Source of the DNA: UBA6522 sp965205045
GTDB taxonomy: Bacteria > Pseudomonadota > Gammaproteobacteria > Steroidobacterales > Rariloculaceae
Reading direction: 5' to 3'
NCBI GenBank assembly: GCA_965205045.1
Contig: OZ242031.1
Coordinates: 62,001 to 126,000 of the forward strand
DNA length: 64,000 bases
Shown here piece after piece: positions 35,366-44,170 of this stretch. Below the pieces are notes generated by a model. The model ran no database searches, was not told where the DNA came from, and worked only from the letters and a program-made list of their open reading frames with translations. A program made the translations under genes and the position numbers. Every line of letters starts with the position of its first letter. Position 1 is the stretch's first letter.

Positions 35366-36517
35366 TTGTGCGCATGCAGCACTGAACCCATCCACGAAAC
35401 GCTGGTGATAGGAGGCGGGATCGTCGGCCTGAGCGTCAGCTGGTTCCTCGCCGAAGCGGGCATGAGCGTGCTGTGCCTCGATGCCGGCCGGGACTCGGGA
35501 TCCGCCACCAATGCCGGCAGCCTGCACGGTCAGATGCAGAGCCGCATGGAACGCCTGTTTCCGGAGCGGATCGAGGATTACCGGCACACGCTGCCCATCT
35601 ATCCCCGCGCCATCGACTATTGGGAGGGAATCGCCGGGCGGCTGGGCGAAGACATCGAATTCGCCAACACGGGCGGGCTCATGATCGCCGAAAGCGCCGG
35701 ACAAATGGCGGCTCTGGAGCGCAAGAGCCGAATCGAAGGCGAACACGGGGTCCGCACCCGCCCGATGGGACGGGAGGAATTGCTGAGCATCGCTCCCTAT
35801 CTCAACTCCGGCGTGCACGGCGCCCTGTTCTGCGGGAAGGAAGGCAAGATCAATCCCCTGCTCGCAGCCGACGCGGTGCGCAGGCGGGCCGAAGCCGCCG
35901 GCGCCGCCCTTCGCAACGGCACGGCGCAACGGCTGCAGCCCGGAGGGGCCGGTTACCTGGTAGCCACCGGCCACGCAACCTACCGGGCGGAGCGGGTGGT
36001 CATCGCCGCCGGCACCGGTTCCGGGCGGCTTGCCGCCAGCCTCGGCCTGCGCCTGCCCTGCACCGCCGAACCGTTGCAGATGTGCATCACCGAACCGGCC
36101 GAGCCGCTGATGCACCACCTCATCCAGCACGCTGCGCGGGCCATCACCATGAAACAGCTTGCCAACGGGCAGGTGCTGATCGGCGGCGGCTGGCCTGCGG
36201 CCCGGTCGGGAGATCGACTTCCGCCGGCCGTGCTCTCCGAAAGCCTCGCCGGCAATCTGCGCCTGGCGCGGCACCTGGTGCCCGCCGTCGGCGGGTTGCA
36301 GGTGCAGCGCACCTGGGCCGGCGTCAACACGCTGGTCGATCTGGTCTCGGTTCTCGGCCCCGTGGAATCGCTGCCGGGCCTCTACTTCGCGGTCCCCGGC
36401 GATGCCGGTTTTACCCTCGGTCCCTACTGCGCCCGCCTGGTCGCCGATGCCATTCTGGGCCACTCGACCGACTATCCGCTGGAGCGGTTCTCGATTGCCC
36501 GTTTCCGGAAATCCTGA
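35366..36517 (+). CDS. FAD-dependent oxidoreductase, DAO / D-amino acid dehydrogenase family
   Basis: 383 residues from a TTG 3 nt after the sugar-dehydrogenase stop. The FAD-binding GGGIVGLS is at 16-23 and the GSATNAGSLHG segment is a DAO mark. The C-terminus has PGLYFAVPGDAGFTLGP. No signal peptide. It likely oxidises an amine or N-alkyl amino acid to an imine or keto product. Its position before the ABC importer suggests it acts on the imported compound. Confidence 0.83.
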   Translation: MCACSTEPIHETLVIGGGIVGLSVSWFLAEAGMSVLCLDAGRDSGSATNAGSLHGQMQSRMERLFPERIEDYRHTLPIYPRAIDYWEGIAGRLGEDIEFANTGGLMIAESAGQMAALERKSRIEGEHGVRTRPMGREELLSIAPYLNSGVHGALFCGKEGKINPLLAADAVRRRAEAAGAALRNGTAQRLQPGGAGYLVATGHATYRAERVVIAAGTGSGRLAASLGLRLPCTAEPLQMCITEPAEPLMHHLIQHAARAITMKQLANGQVLIGGGWPAARSGDRLPPAVLSESLAGNLRLARHLVPAVGGLQVQRTWAGVNTLVDLVSVLGPVESLPGLYFAVPGDAGFTLGPYCARLVADAILGHSTDYPLERFSIARFRKS

Positions 36518-36592
36518 ACTTGCGCCCTCCGGGCATTTGGGTGAAGATGTCGGGAGGGCAATTCGCCATCCGTGCAGCGGGCTTTCGGCCGA

Positions 36593-37927
36593 ATGAGCGG
36601 TAATTCGAGCAAGGGAGGAATCACGCGCCGCGCCGCCTTGCGCGGTGCGCTGGCACTGTGTGCCGGTGCTGCCGGCCTGAAATCCCCGCCGGCACGCGCG
36701 AACACGACCATCCGCTGGTGGTCCACCCAGTCCTCGCCCGAGCAGCTCGCCGCCTACCGATTCCAGATTGCCGCCTTCGAGGCGCAGCATCCCGGCGTCC
36801 AGGTGCTGTTCGAGAGGACTTCGGACGAAGGTTACCCGGCCCAGCTCGCCGCTGCGTTCGCCGGGGGCAACGTGCCCAACCTGGTGACGCACCTGCCCTC
36901 CTTCGCCGTCGCCGACTACTGGCATGCCGGACTGCTGAGCCCGTTCGATCCGGTCATCGAATCCGTCGGAAGCGACCGGTTCTTCGCAGGCACCAACCGG
37001 GTCTACGAGATCGAGCCCGGCGTGCACGCCGCCGCCGGCATCGGCAACACGGCGGCCAACATGCTGTGGCTGCGCACCGACCTGATGCAGCGGGCCGGAA
37101 TCGAGAGCGCGCCGGAAACCTGGGACGAATTCCGCGCGGCCTGCAGGCAGATGCAGGGGCGGGGCATTTACGGCGCGCAACTCCCCTACGCGAGAAACAG
37201 CGCCACCAGCCTCGTGATCGTCTGCTTCATTCACGGCGCCGGCGGACAGATCCTCTCGCCCGACCTGGACGTCGCGATCGACAGCGACGAGGCGGTCGAT
37301 GCGCTGGAGTTCTACCGCTCCATGCGGGAACTCTGCCCGCCCGGCGCCACGGGCTACAGTTGGGGCGAGACCCTGAGCGCATTCGTCAGCGGCGCCACCG
37401 CCACGGGCCTGTATGCCGGCCGCGTCCTGGTGAACGTGAACACCCGCAATCCGCGCCTGACGGATCACATCACCTGTGTCCCGTATCCGACCGTTTCCTC
37501 CGAGGTTCCCCCCTGGACGTTCAACGACTATCCGAGCGTGTTCATTCCCGCGGATGCGCAAGACCAGGAAATGACCCGGCGGTTCGCCGCCTGGCTGTAC
37601 GAAGGCGAGGGGTACATCCGTCAGTTGCACGCCACGCCGGGCCACATCCTCCCCGTGCTGCAAACCGCCGCGGAAGACGAGCGATATCTCGATCATGAAC
37701 TGGTGCGGCGCTACCGCGACGAGATCGCCCTGATGTCGACCTCGGCCGCCGCCGGCCACAACCTGGGCTGGGAATCCCCCGAACACCGCATCAACGTCAA
37801 GGCCGGGGCACTGGTCAACAGCGGCATACTGGCGGAAATGGTGCAGCGGGTCGTGCTGAACGACGAGCAGCCGCGCACGGTGCTCGCCGACACGGCCCGG
37901 CGCATCGAAACGATCATGAAAGCCTGA
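36593..37927 (+). CDS. ABC transporter extracellular solute-binding protein (sugar family 1)
   Basis: 444 residues from the ATG at 36593 (an in-frame GTG at 36572 is possible). The N-terminus has a Tat-like signal, TRRAALRGALALCAG. The mature part matches SBP_bac_1/UgpB-MalE folds: IRWWSTQSSPEQLAAYRFQI, a QHPGVQVLFERTSDEGY segment and an AAFAGGNVPNLV segment. It delivers the solute to the permease pair encoded downstream. UgpB/ThuE-type binders take glycerol-phosphodiesters or disaccharides, but a modified or amino sugar fits the neighbouring genes equally well. Confidence 0.88.
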   Translation: MSGNSSKGGITRRAALRGALALCAGAAGLKSPPARANTTIRWWSTQSSPEQLAAYRFQIAAFEAQHPGVQVLFERTSDEGYPAQLAAAFAGGNVPNLVTHLPSFAVADYWHAGLLSPFDPVIESVGSDRFFAGTNRVYEIEPGVHAAAGIGNTAANMLWLRTDLMQRAGIESAPETWDEFRAACRQMQGRGIYGAQLPYARNSATSLVIVCFIHGAGGQILSPDLDVAIDSDEAVDALEFYRSMRELCPPGATGYSWGETLSAFVSGATATGLYAGRVLVNVNTRNPRLTDHITCVPYPTVSSEVPPWTFNDYPSVFIPADAQDQEMTRRFAAWLYEGEGYIRQLHATPGHILPVLQTAAEDERYLDHELVRRYRDEIALMSTSAAAGHNLGWESPEHRINVKAGALVNSGILAEMVQRVVLNDEQPRTVLADTARRIETIMKA

Positions 37928-37947
37928 GGCGTCCGGCGCAGGACGAC

Positions 37948-38856
37948 ATGCCTACAACCCGGGCTGCCTCAGCATCGCTCCGCATGCGCTCCCTCGATGC
38001 CCGCTACGGGCTGCTCGGCGCGCTGCTGATCGCGCCCACCGTACTCGTTTTCTGCACGGTGATCGTCTATCCCCTGGTCTCGGCCATCTACCTCGGCCTT
38101 TTCTCCATCTATACGCCGACCATGGAAGGCGAATGGGTGGGGCTCGACAACTACCGGAGATTGCTGGCGTCCGGCGAGTTCTGGAGGTCGCTCGCCAACA
38201 ACCTGATCTGGACCGCGGGCACTCTGACCCTGCAAATCGTCTTCGGCATACTCGTGGCGCTGATGCTGCACAGGAACCTGGCATTCCGGGCGTTGGCGAG
38301 GAGCCTGGTGCTGTTCCCCTACTTCCTGTCCACGGTGGTGGCGGTGCTGGTCTGGCGCTGGCTCTTCAACGACCTTTACGGCGTGCTCAATCACCTGCTC
38401 CTGTGGGCCAGCATCGTCGACCTTCCCGTCGACTGGCTCGGTTCCATGCCCAACGCCATGATCAGCCTGATTTTCGTCGGCGCCTGGAAGTATTTCCCGT
38501 TCGTGGTAATCGCGGTGCTGGCGCGACTGCAGGCGATCCCGGACGAACTCTACGAAGCCGCATCCATCGACGGCGCCGGCGCCTGGGCGCGATTCACCGA
38601 CGTGACCCTGCCGCAGTTGCGCGACGTGCTCATCGTCGTGGTGCTGCTGCGCACCATCTGGGACTTCAAGGAATTCGACCTGATATTCCTCCTGACCGGC
38701 GGCGGCCCCATCATCGGCACCCAGACCCTGCCGCTGATGGTGTACAAGGAAGCCTTCGCCCTCAACCAGATGGGGGGCGCCTCGGCTGCCGCGGTGCTCA
38801 TGATGCTGATCATGCTGCTGTTCATGAGCCTGTACCTGAGCCGGGCGCAGGACTGA
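37948..38856 (+). CDS. ABC sugar transporter permease, MalF/UgpA type
   Basis: 302 residues with six predicted membrane helices. The EAA loop that meets the ATPase is DELYEAASIDGAGAWARF near residues 195-212. It starts 20 nt after the binding-protein gene with a modest AGGA site. It forms the heterodimeric channel with the next gene product. Confidence 0.9.
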   Translation: MPTTRAASASLRMRSLDARYGLLGALLIAPTVLVFCTVIVYPLVSAIYLGLFSIYTPTMEGEWVGLDNYRRLLASGEFWRSLANNLIWTAGTLTLQIVFGILVALMLHRNLAFRALARSLVLFPYFLSTVVAVLVWRWLFNDLYGVLNHLLLWASIVDLPVDWLGSMPNAMISLIFVGAWKYFPFVVIAVLARLQAIPDELYEAASIDGAGAWARFTDVTLPQLRDVLIVVVLLRTIWDFKEFDLIFLLTGGGPIIGTQTLPLMVYKEAFALNQMGGASAAAVLMMLIMLLFMSLYLSRAQD

Positions 38857-38860
38857 CGCC

Positions 38861-39700
38861 GTGTCCGCCCCGTCCTCGATCGTCCGCCGCGTCCTGTTCA
38901 ACGTCTTTGCCTGGGCAGTGGTTCTCGTCATCGCCTTTCCGCTCCTGTGGATGCTTCTCACCTCGGTGAAGCCTTCCACGGAGCTGTTCGTCATTCCGCC
39001 CCGGCTGCTGCCCGGCGAGATCACCTTCGAGCACTACCGGCGGCTCCTGACGGAGACGCCCTTCCTCATCTACCTCAGGAACTCCGCCTGGCTCGCCGCC
39101 GGCACCACGCTGGTGGTGATCGCGATCGCCACGCTCGGCGCCCACAGCCTGGTGCGATTCTCCTACCCGGGCCGCGAGCGCCTGGCGCGCCTGGTCCTTT
39201 TTACGTACCTGCTGCCTTCCGTGGTGCTGATCATCCCCCTCTATCTGCTCATGACGGGCCTCGGGCTTGCCAATACCCTCACGAGCCTGATCATCGCCTA
39301 CACCACCTTCGCCCTGCCCTACGCGCTCTGGCTCCTGCGCTCGTTCATGAAGGCGATCCCCGACGACCTGGAAAGCGCGGCGCTGGTGGACGGCGCCAAC
39401 CGCATGCAGGCATTCGTGGACGTCATCCTGCCCCAGGCCCTGCCCGGCATCATCTCCACCGCCATGTTCACCGCCATACTCGCCTGGAACGAGTACTTCT
39501 ACGCGCTGGTGCTGGTGAACAACGATGCGGCGCGGCCGCTGACCACCGGGGTCATCAGCATGCTGGTCACTTCGTTCAACATCGAGTGGTCGCTGCTCAT
39601 GGCCGCCTCTGTCATGATGAGCCTGCCGCTCATCGTCGTTTTCGCCTTCCTGCAGCGCTACCTCACCCGCGGGTTCAGCGCCGGCGCGATCAAGGGTTGA
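38861..39700 (+). CDS. ABC sugar transporter permease, MalG/UgpE type
   Basis: 279 residues from a GTG 4 nt after the previous stop, six membrane helices. The EAA loop reads DDLESAALVDGANRMQAF near residue 165. The early MLLTSVKPSTELF and the C-terminal YLTRGFSAGAIKG are typical of the MalG half of CUT1 importers. Confidence 0.9.
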   Translation: MSAPSSIVRRVLFNVFAWAVVLVIAFPLLWMLLTSVKPSTELFVIPPRLLPGEITFEHYRRLLTETPFLIYLRNSAWLAAGTTLVVIAIATLGAHSLVRFSYPGRERLARLVLFTYLLPSVVLIIPLYLLMTGLGLANTLTSLIIAYTTFALPYALWLLRSFMKAIPDDLESAALVDGANRMQAFVDVILPQALPGIISTAMFTAILAWNEYFYALVLVNNDAARPLTTGVISMLVTSFNIEWSLLMAASVMMSLPLIVVFAFLQRYLTRGFSAGAIKG

Positions 39701-39710
39701 GGCGCCAACG

Positions 39711-40802
39711 GTGTCACGTATCCGCTTCGAGAACGTCAGCAAGCGATTCGGCGGCGTCACCGCCGTCGATGACCTGAGCCTCGAGATCGAGTCGGGCGAA
39801 TTCGTCAGCATCCTGGGCCCGAGCGGCTGTGGCAAGACCACGCTGCTGCGCATGCTGGCCGGCCTCGATCGCCCGACCGGGGGGACGATCTCCATCGGCG
39901 GGAGGGTGGTCAACGAACTCGCCCCGGCACAGCGCAATGTCGCCATGGTGTTCCAGACCTACGCCCTCTACCCGCACATGACGGTGGCCGGCAATATCGA
40001 ATACCCGTTGCGCAAACGCCGCGTTGCGAAGGACGAGCGGGTCCGGCGGGTGCGGGAAGCCGCAGCCGTGCTGGAACTCGAAGCGCTGCTCGACCGCAAG
40101 CCCCGGGAACTGTCCGGCGGCCAGCAGCAGCGGGTGGCACTCGGCCGGGCACTGGTGCGCGACCCGGCGGTCTTCCTGCTCGACGAACCCCTGTCCAACC
40201 TCGACGCGAAGCTGCGCACGCACATGCGCGCGGAACTGATCCGCCTGCACCGCCGCATCGGCCGCACCATGGTCTACGTGACCCACGATCAGCTCGAGGC
40301 CATGACCATGTCACAGCGCATCGCCGTGCTGCGTGACGGCAGGCTGCAGCAATTCGCCCCCCCGCGGGACGTATATGCACGGCCCGGCAACGACTTCGTC
40401 GCCGGCTTCATCGGCACGCCGTCCATGAACTTCCTGGACGGCCGCCTGGAGGGCACCGGCTCGGGCCGGACATTCCGGTGCGGCGATGTCTCGCTCCCGG
40501 TCGGCATGCTGCCCCTGGCCGAAGAAATGCCGGAGCCGGACCGGCGGGTCCGGCTCGGCATACGTCCCGAGCACATACAAATCGATAAGGAGGGCGAGGC
40601 CGCGCGCGTAAGTCTGGTCGAACCCACTGGACACGAGACGATCCTGGTGTTCGACTATCGGGGAAACGAACTCGTCGCCCGCATGGACGGGGATGTCGCC
40701 CTCGAGTCCGGCGATACGGTGAAACTGGCGTTCCGCGCGGATAAACTGCGCCTGTTCGCGGCCGCGGACGGCAGGCGGCTGAACGACGATTCGACGGCAT
40801 GA
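39711..40802 (+). CDS. ABC transporter ATP-binding protein, MalK/UgpC type
   Basis: 363 residues from GTG. Walker A GPSGCGKT is at 36-43, signature LSGGQQQR, Walker B VFLLDEPLSNLD, and the switch His of YVTHDQ. The C-terminal OB-type domain (from about 240) matches the MalK/UgpC regulatory domain (LGIRPEHI). It powers the importer encoded just upstream. The stop is followed by a 91-nt gap with a perfect palindrome. Confidence 0.93.
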   Translation: MSRIRFENVSKRFGGVTAVDDLSLEIESGEFVSILGPSGCGKTTLLRMLAGLDRPTGGTISIGGRVVNELAPAQRNVAMVFQTYALYPHMTVAGNIEYPLRKRRVAKDERVRRVREAAAVLELEALLDRKPRELSGGQQQRVALGRALVRDPAVFLLDEPLSNLDAKLRTHMRAELIRLHRRIGRTMVYVTHDQLEAMTMSQRIAVLRDGRLQQFAPPRDVYARPGNDFVAGFIGTPSMNFLDGRLEGTGSGRTFRCGDVSLPVGMLPLAEEMPEPDRRVRLGIRPEHIQIDKEGEAARVSLVEPTGHETILVFDYRGNELVARMDGDVALESGDTVKLAFRADKLRLFAAADGRRLNDDSTA

Positions 40803-40842
40803 CTGATGCAGCGTCACGAGAAAGCGGTGGCCGGGGGAGTAC

Positions 40843-40860
40843 CCGGCTCACGTGAGCCGG
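40843..40860. promoter_or_regulatory. 18-bp perfect palindrome upstream of the dapA-like gene
   Basis: CCGGCTCACGTGAGCCGG is exactly its own reverse complement. It lies in the only sizeable gap of the importer block, 33 nt before the dapA-like ATG and just before its ribosome-binding site. It could be a repressor operator for an internal promoter, or a processing/attenuation hairpin. There is no T-run, so it is not an ordinary terminator. Confidence 0.4.
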
Positions 40861-40893
40861 TCGATCCGCGACCAGGAGGGAAGGGAAGGGAGC

Positions 40894-41796
40894 ATGAACA
40901 GAGACAGTGTGGACTGGTGGGGGCCCATGTCGGCCGTCATCACGCCGTTCGACGCAGCGGGCGGCATCGATGCCCGCGCGCTGGAGGAGAATATCGACCG
41001 CACCCTTGCCGCTGGCGGCACCGGCGTGCTCGTCGGCGGGTGTACGGGCGAATTCTGGTCGCTCTCCCACAAGGAGCGCTGCCGGTTGTACCGTATCGGC
41101 GCCGGGAGTGCCGCGGGGCGCGGAACGGTGATCGCAGGCGCGGGCTCGGTGACCGTTGCCGAAACCGTGAGCCTCGCCCGGGCAGCGCAGGACGCCGGCT
41201 GCGATGCCGCGCTGATCCTGCCGCCCTACTTCATCCGCCTGAACGACGACGAGATCTTCGAGCATTTCCGGGAGGTCGACGCGGCGATTTCGTTTCCCAT
41301 CGTGCTGTACAACATTCCCGGCAACGCCGGCAACGCCATCACGCCGGAACTTGCGGTGCGCCTGGCGGAGCTCGACAACGTGGTCGCCATCAAGGAAAGC
41401 GCGGGCGACTGGAACAACTTCTACGCCACGCTCATCGCCGTGCGCGAGGAACTGCGGGTGTTCTGCGGACCCTCGTCGATCTACGGCGTGCCGGCGGTGG
41501 CCGCCGGCGCCGACGGTTTCATCGACCTGTTTCCGAACGTGTGGCTGCCCGGATCGGTGGACCTGTTCCACGCCGCCAGCGGCGGGCGCCTGGAGGAAGC
41601 CCGGGCGCTGCAGGAGACCGGCCGGCGCCTGACCGACCTCTTCACCAGCGGCGGACGGTCCCTGTATCCGGCCACCAAGGCCGCCATGGCCCGGCTCGGT
41701 TTCGCCGCTGGCGATCCCCGGCCGCCGTTGCGCCCCGTCACCGGCAGATCGCTCGAGGAGTTGCACGCGGGCCTTGCCGAACTGAAAATTGCCTGA
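40894..41796 (+). CDS. DapA-family (dihydrodipicolinate synthase / N-acetylneuraminate lyase) class I aldolase
   Basis: 300 residues from the ATG at 40894, chosen for its strong GGAAGGGAGC site. The Schiff-base lysine is Lys167 in VVAIKESAG and the catalytic Tyr is 139 in VLYNIPGNAG. The pyruvate-carboxylate loop is GGCTGEF near 48-54, with Cys in place of the usual Thr/Ser. The family joins or cleaves pyruvate and an aldehyde. Beside a sugar importer it more likely cleaves a 2-keto-3-deoxy or sialic-acid-like compound than makes lysine; substrate not known. Confidence 0.83.
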   Translation: MNRDSVDWWGPMSAVITPFDAAGGIDARALEENIDRTLAAGGTGVLVGGCTGEFWSLSHKERCRLYRIGAGSAAGRGTVIAGAGSVTVAETVSLARAAQDAGCDAALILPPYFIRLNDDEIFEHFREVDAAISFPIVLYNIPGNAGNAITPELAVRLAELDNVVAIKESAGDWNNFYATLIAVREELRVFCGPSSIYGVPAVAAGADGFIDLFPNVWLPGSVDLFHAASGGRLEEARALQETGRRLTDLFTSGGRSLYPATKAAMARLGFAAGDPRPPLRPVTGRSLEELHAGLAELKIA

Positions 41797-41819
41797 CCCA
41801 TAGCATAGGAGGACGAACC

Positions 41820-43244
41820 ATGGCCAACGGCGTATATGTGCCCGAATTGCAGCCAAAGGAATACCGGGAGAATTACGGCGAGTTCATCGGAGTCGGCCCG
41901 AACGGCAACCTCTGGGTGGAGGACTGCGATGTCGCCGAACTGGCCGAGAAGTTCGGCACCCCCCTGTTCCTCGTCAGCGAAAGCCAGTTTCGCTACACCT
42001 ACCGGCAGTTCCGCGACGCTTTCCGCCGGCATTATCCGGCGGAGTCGCAGATCCTGTTCGCCAACAAGTCGAACAACGGCCTCGCCTACCGCCACATCAT
42101 GAACCAGGAAGGCGCCGGCGGCGACTGCTTTGGGGTGAACGAGATGTACCTGGCGCTGCTGGCCGGCACCGATGCCGGCACCCTGGTACTGAACGGCTCC
42201 AACAAGGAGGACGAGGAATTGGAAATGGCCGTGGCCAACGGCCTGTGCATCAATATCGATGCCACCGACGAACTCGACCGCATCGATGCCGTATGCCGGC
42301 GGCAGAACCGGGACGCCGACGTGGGAATCCGGCTCAAGCTCGACCTCGACCCGCTGGCCGAGCGCGAAGGCGTGGCCATGCACGGCCCCGGCACCCTCAA
42401 GGAACAGAGCGACAGCACCAAGTGGGGCATGACCCGCGAGCAGACCGTGGCGATCGTCAGGCAGGCTCAGCAGATGCCGCATATCCACCTGCGCGAGACC
42501 CATTTCCACCTGAGCCGCATGTCCAACGTGGCCATGGACTTCGCCGTCATGGCCCGGGAGATGGTCACCTGGTCCGGCCACCTCCGCGACCGTACCGGCT
42601 GGACGCCGCCCTGCATCGATATCGGCGGCGGATGGACCTTCGGCAAGTGGTACGGCACCGGCCCGCGCGGCCAGATCGACGACGATTCGGCCCCCACCGC
42701 GGACGACTACGCGCGCCTTTGCAGCCAGGAGATCCAGGCCGAGGCCAAACGCCTCGGTCTGCCGCTGCCGAAGCTGCGCCTGGAACCGGGCCGGTCGCTG
42801 TCCGGCCCCTCCGGCGTCACGGTGGGCCGGGTCGGCGCGGTCAAGCAGGGTGCGAAGAAGAAGTGGGTCAACCTGGACCTCTCCACCAATCACCTGTCCT
42901 GGTCCTCGGCGCTCGACTGGTACTACCACCCGGTGCCGGTGGTCGGCGCCACGGCCGAGCGCACCGAGACCGTGGACCTGGTGGGCCCGTTATGCAACTC
43001 GGACGAACTCGGGCCCCATGTGCGCATGCCGGCGCTGGAACGCGGCGACTACGTGGCCTTTCTCGATACCGGCGGATATACGGAGCCGTGCGCGGCGCGG
43101 TACAACGCCCAGTTGCTGCCGGCCACCGTTCTGGTCTCGGGCGGCCGGGCGGAAGTCACCACCGCGCGGGAACAACTGCAGGACATCGCCGGACGCTTCC
43201 GGGTCCCGCCGCGCTTGCTGGCGGCATCCTTCGTGCGGCAGTAG
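41820..43244 (+). CDS. Diaminopimelate decarboxylase-like PLP enzyme (fold type III)
   Basis: 474 residues from the ATG at 41820 (AGGAGG site). It has an alanine-racemase-type barrel with the PLP lysine at Lys83 in ILFANKSNNG. The PLP-phosphate glycine loop GGGWTFG and the C-terminal CNSDE and DTGGYTEPCAARYN motifs follow the LysA/ornithine decarboxylase plan. It differs from housekeeping LysA by a ~30-residue N-terminal extension and its catabolic neighbours. It probably decarboxylates or racemises an amino-acid-like intermediate. Distant relatives include D-threonate- and carboxynorspermidine-type enzymes. Confidence 0.8.
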   Translation: MANGVYVPELQPKEYRENYGEFIGVGPNGNLWVEDCDVAELAEKFGTPLFLVSESQFRYTYRQFRDAFRRHYPAESQILFANKSNNGLAYRHIMNQEGAGGDCFGVNEMYLALLAGTDAGTLVLNGSNKEDEELEMAVANGLCINIDATDELDRIDAVCRRQNRDADVGIRLKLDLDPLAEREGVAMHGPGTLKEQSDSTKWGMTREQTVAIVRQAQQMPHIHLRETHFHLSRMSNVAMDFAVMAREMVTWSGHLRDRTGWTPPCIDIGGGWTFGKWYGTGPRGQIDDDSAPTADDYARLCSQEIQAEAKRLGLPLPKLRLEPGRSLSGPSGVTVGRVGAVKQGAKKKWVNLDLSTNHLSWSSALDWYYHPVPVVGATAERTETVDLVGPLCNSDELGPHVRMPALERGDYVAFLDTGGYTEPCAARYNAQLLPATVLVSGGRAEVTTAREQLQDIAGRFRVPPRLLAASFVRQ

Positions 43245-43278
43245 GCACGCGGCACGGAGCCACCGGAGGAGTCACCGC

Positions 43279-44061
43279 ATGGAACTCGGATTGCACGGCC
43301 GCAAGGCCATCGTCAGCGGCGCCAGCAAGGGTCTCGGCAAGGCGTGCGCGCTCTCGCTGGCCAGGGAAGGCGTCGATCTGACGATCATGGCGCGTACCCG
43401 GGCCGACCTGCGCGCAGCGGCCGATGAAATCGCCTCGGCCACCGGCGTTTCGGTTCAGCCCGTCGCCGGCGATTTCAACGTGGCCGCCGAACGGGCCAGG
43501 CTGCTCGATGCCTGCCCGGAACCGGACATCCTGGTCAACAACCCGGGGGTGCGCCAGGTGCCGACCGCCTACGCCGACATCGGCGAATCGGAGTGGCGCC
43601 AATGGCTGAACGACCATTTCCTGTCATCCGTCACCCTGATACAGCAGGTGGCACCCGGCATGTGCGAGCGGGGTTTCGGGCGCATCGTCAACCTGTCGGT
43701 GAGCTTCATCAAGTTTCCCCAGTCCGGCTTTGCCCACACCCACGCGGCGCGGCTCGCCCTGTCCGGTGCGGTGGCCGCCATGGCGCGCGACCTCGTGCCG
43801 CACAACGTGACCGTCAACACCGTCTGTCCGGGCCTGTTCGACACCGATGCCCTGCAGACCAACCTGCACGGCCACGCCGAGCGGGGCAACACCACCTATG
43901 AAGCCATCGTCGAGGACCGCAAGCGGAACTGCCCCGCGGGCCGCTTCGCCGACCCCTCGGAATGCGGCGACCTGGTCGCCTTTCTCTGCAGCGCCCAGGC
44001 GGGATTCATGACGGGCCAGAACATCGTCAACGACGGCGGGGTGTACCAAGGAATCTTCTAG
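43279..44061 (+). CDS. SDR-family protein lacking the YxxxK motif
   Basis: 260 residues with a strong GGAGGAG site. The cofactor motif SGASKGLG is normal, and NNPGVRQ replaces NNAG. The catalytic Ser region (NLSVSFIKFP) is present, but where YxxxK should be the sequence is FAHTHAARLALSG: Thr at the Tyr position and Arg at the Lys position by my alignment. BKR-like SDRs with such changes exist and their reaction is poorly understood. The C-terminus MTGQNIVNDGGVYQG is typical. Confidence 0.82.
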   Translation: MELGLHGRKAIVSGASKGLGKACALSLAREGVDLTIMARTRADLRAAADEIASATGVSVQPVAGDFNVAAERARLLDACPEPDILVNNPGVRQVPTAYADIGESEWRQWLNDHFLSSVTLIQQVAPGMCERGFGRIVNLSVSFIKFPQSGFAHTHAARLALSGAVAAMARDLVPHNVTVNTVCPGLFDTDALQTNLHGHAERGNTTYEAIVEDRKRNCPAGRFADPSECGDLVAFLCSAQAGFMTGQNIVNDGGVYQGIF

Positions 44062-44170
44062 TGCCCCATCCAACCGACAACTGCGGACCGGCGACCGCAT
44101 ACCAACATGATCGGTTTGCATTTTGCCGGCCACGTCCGGCCGACGACCGCGGACCGGCGGGCGCAGGCGC

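Noticed and set aside
34091..37786. Very long minus-strand open frame (about 1230 codons)
   Set aside because: It lies opposite four convincing plus-strand genes and its composition (Arg/Gly/His/Pro-rich, no domains) is that of a frame shadow in high-GC DNA.
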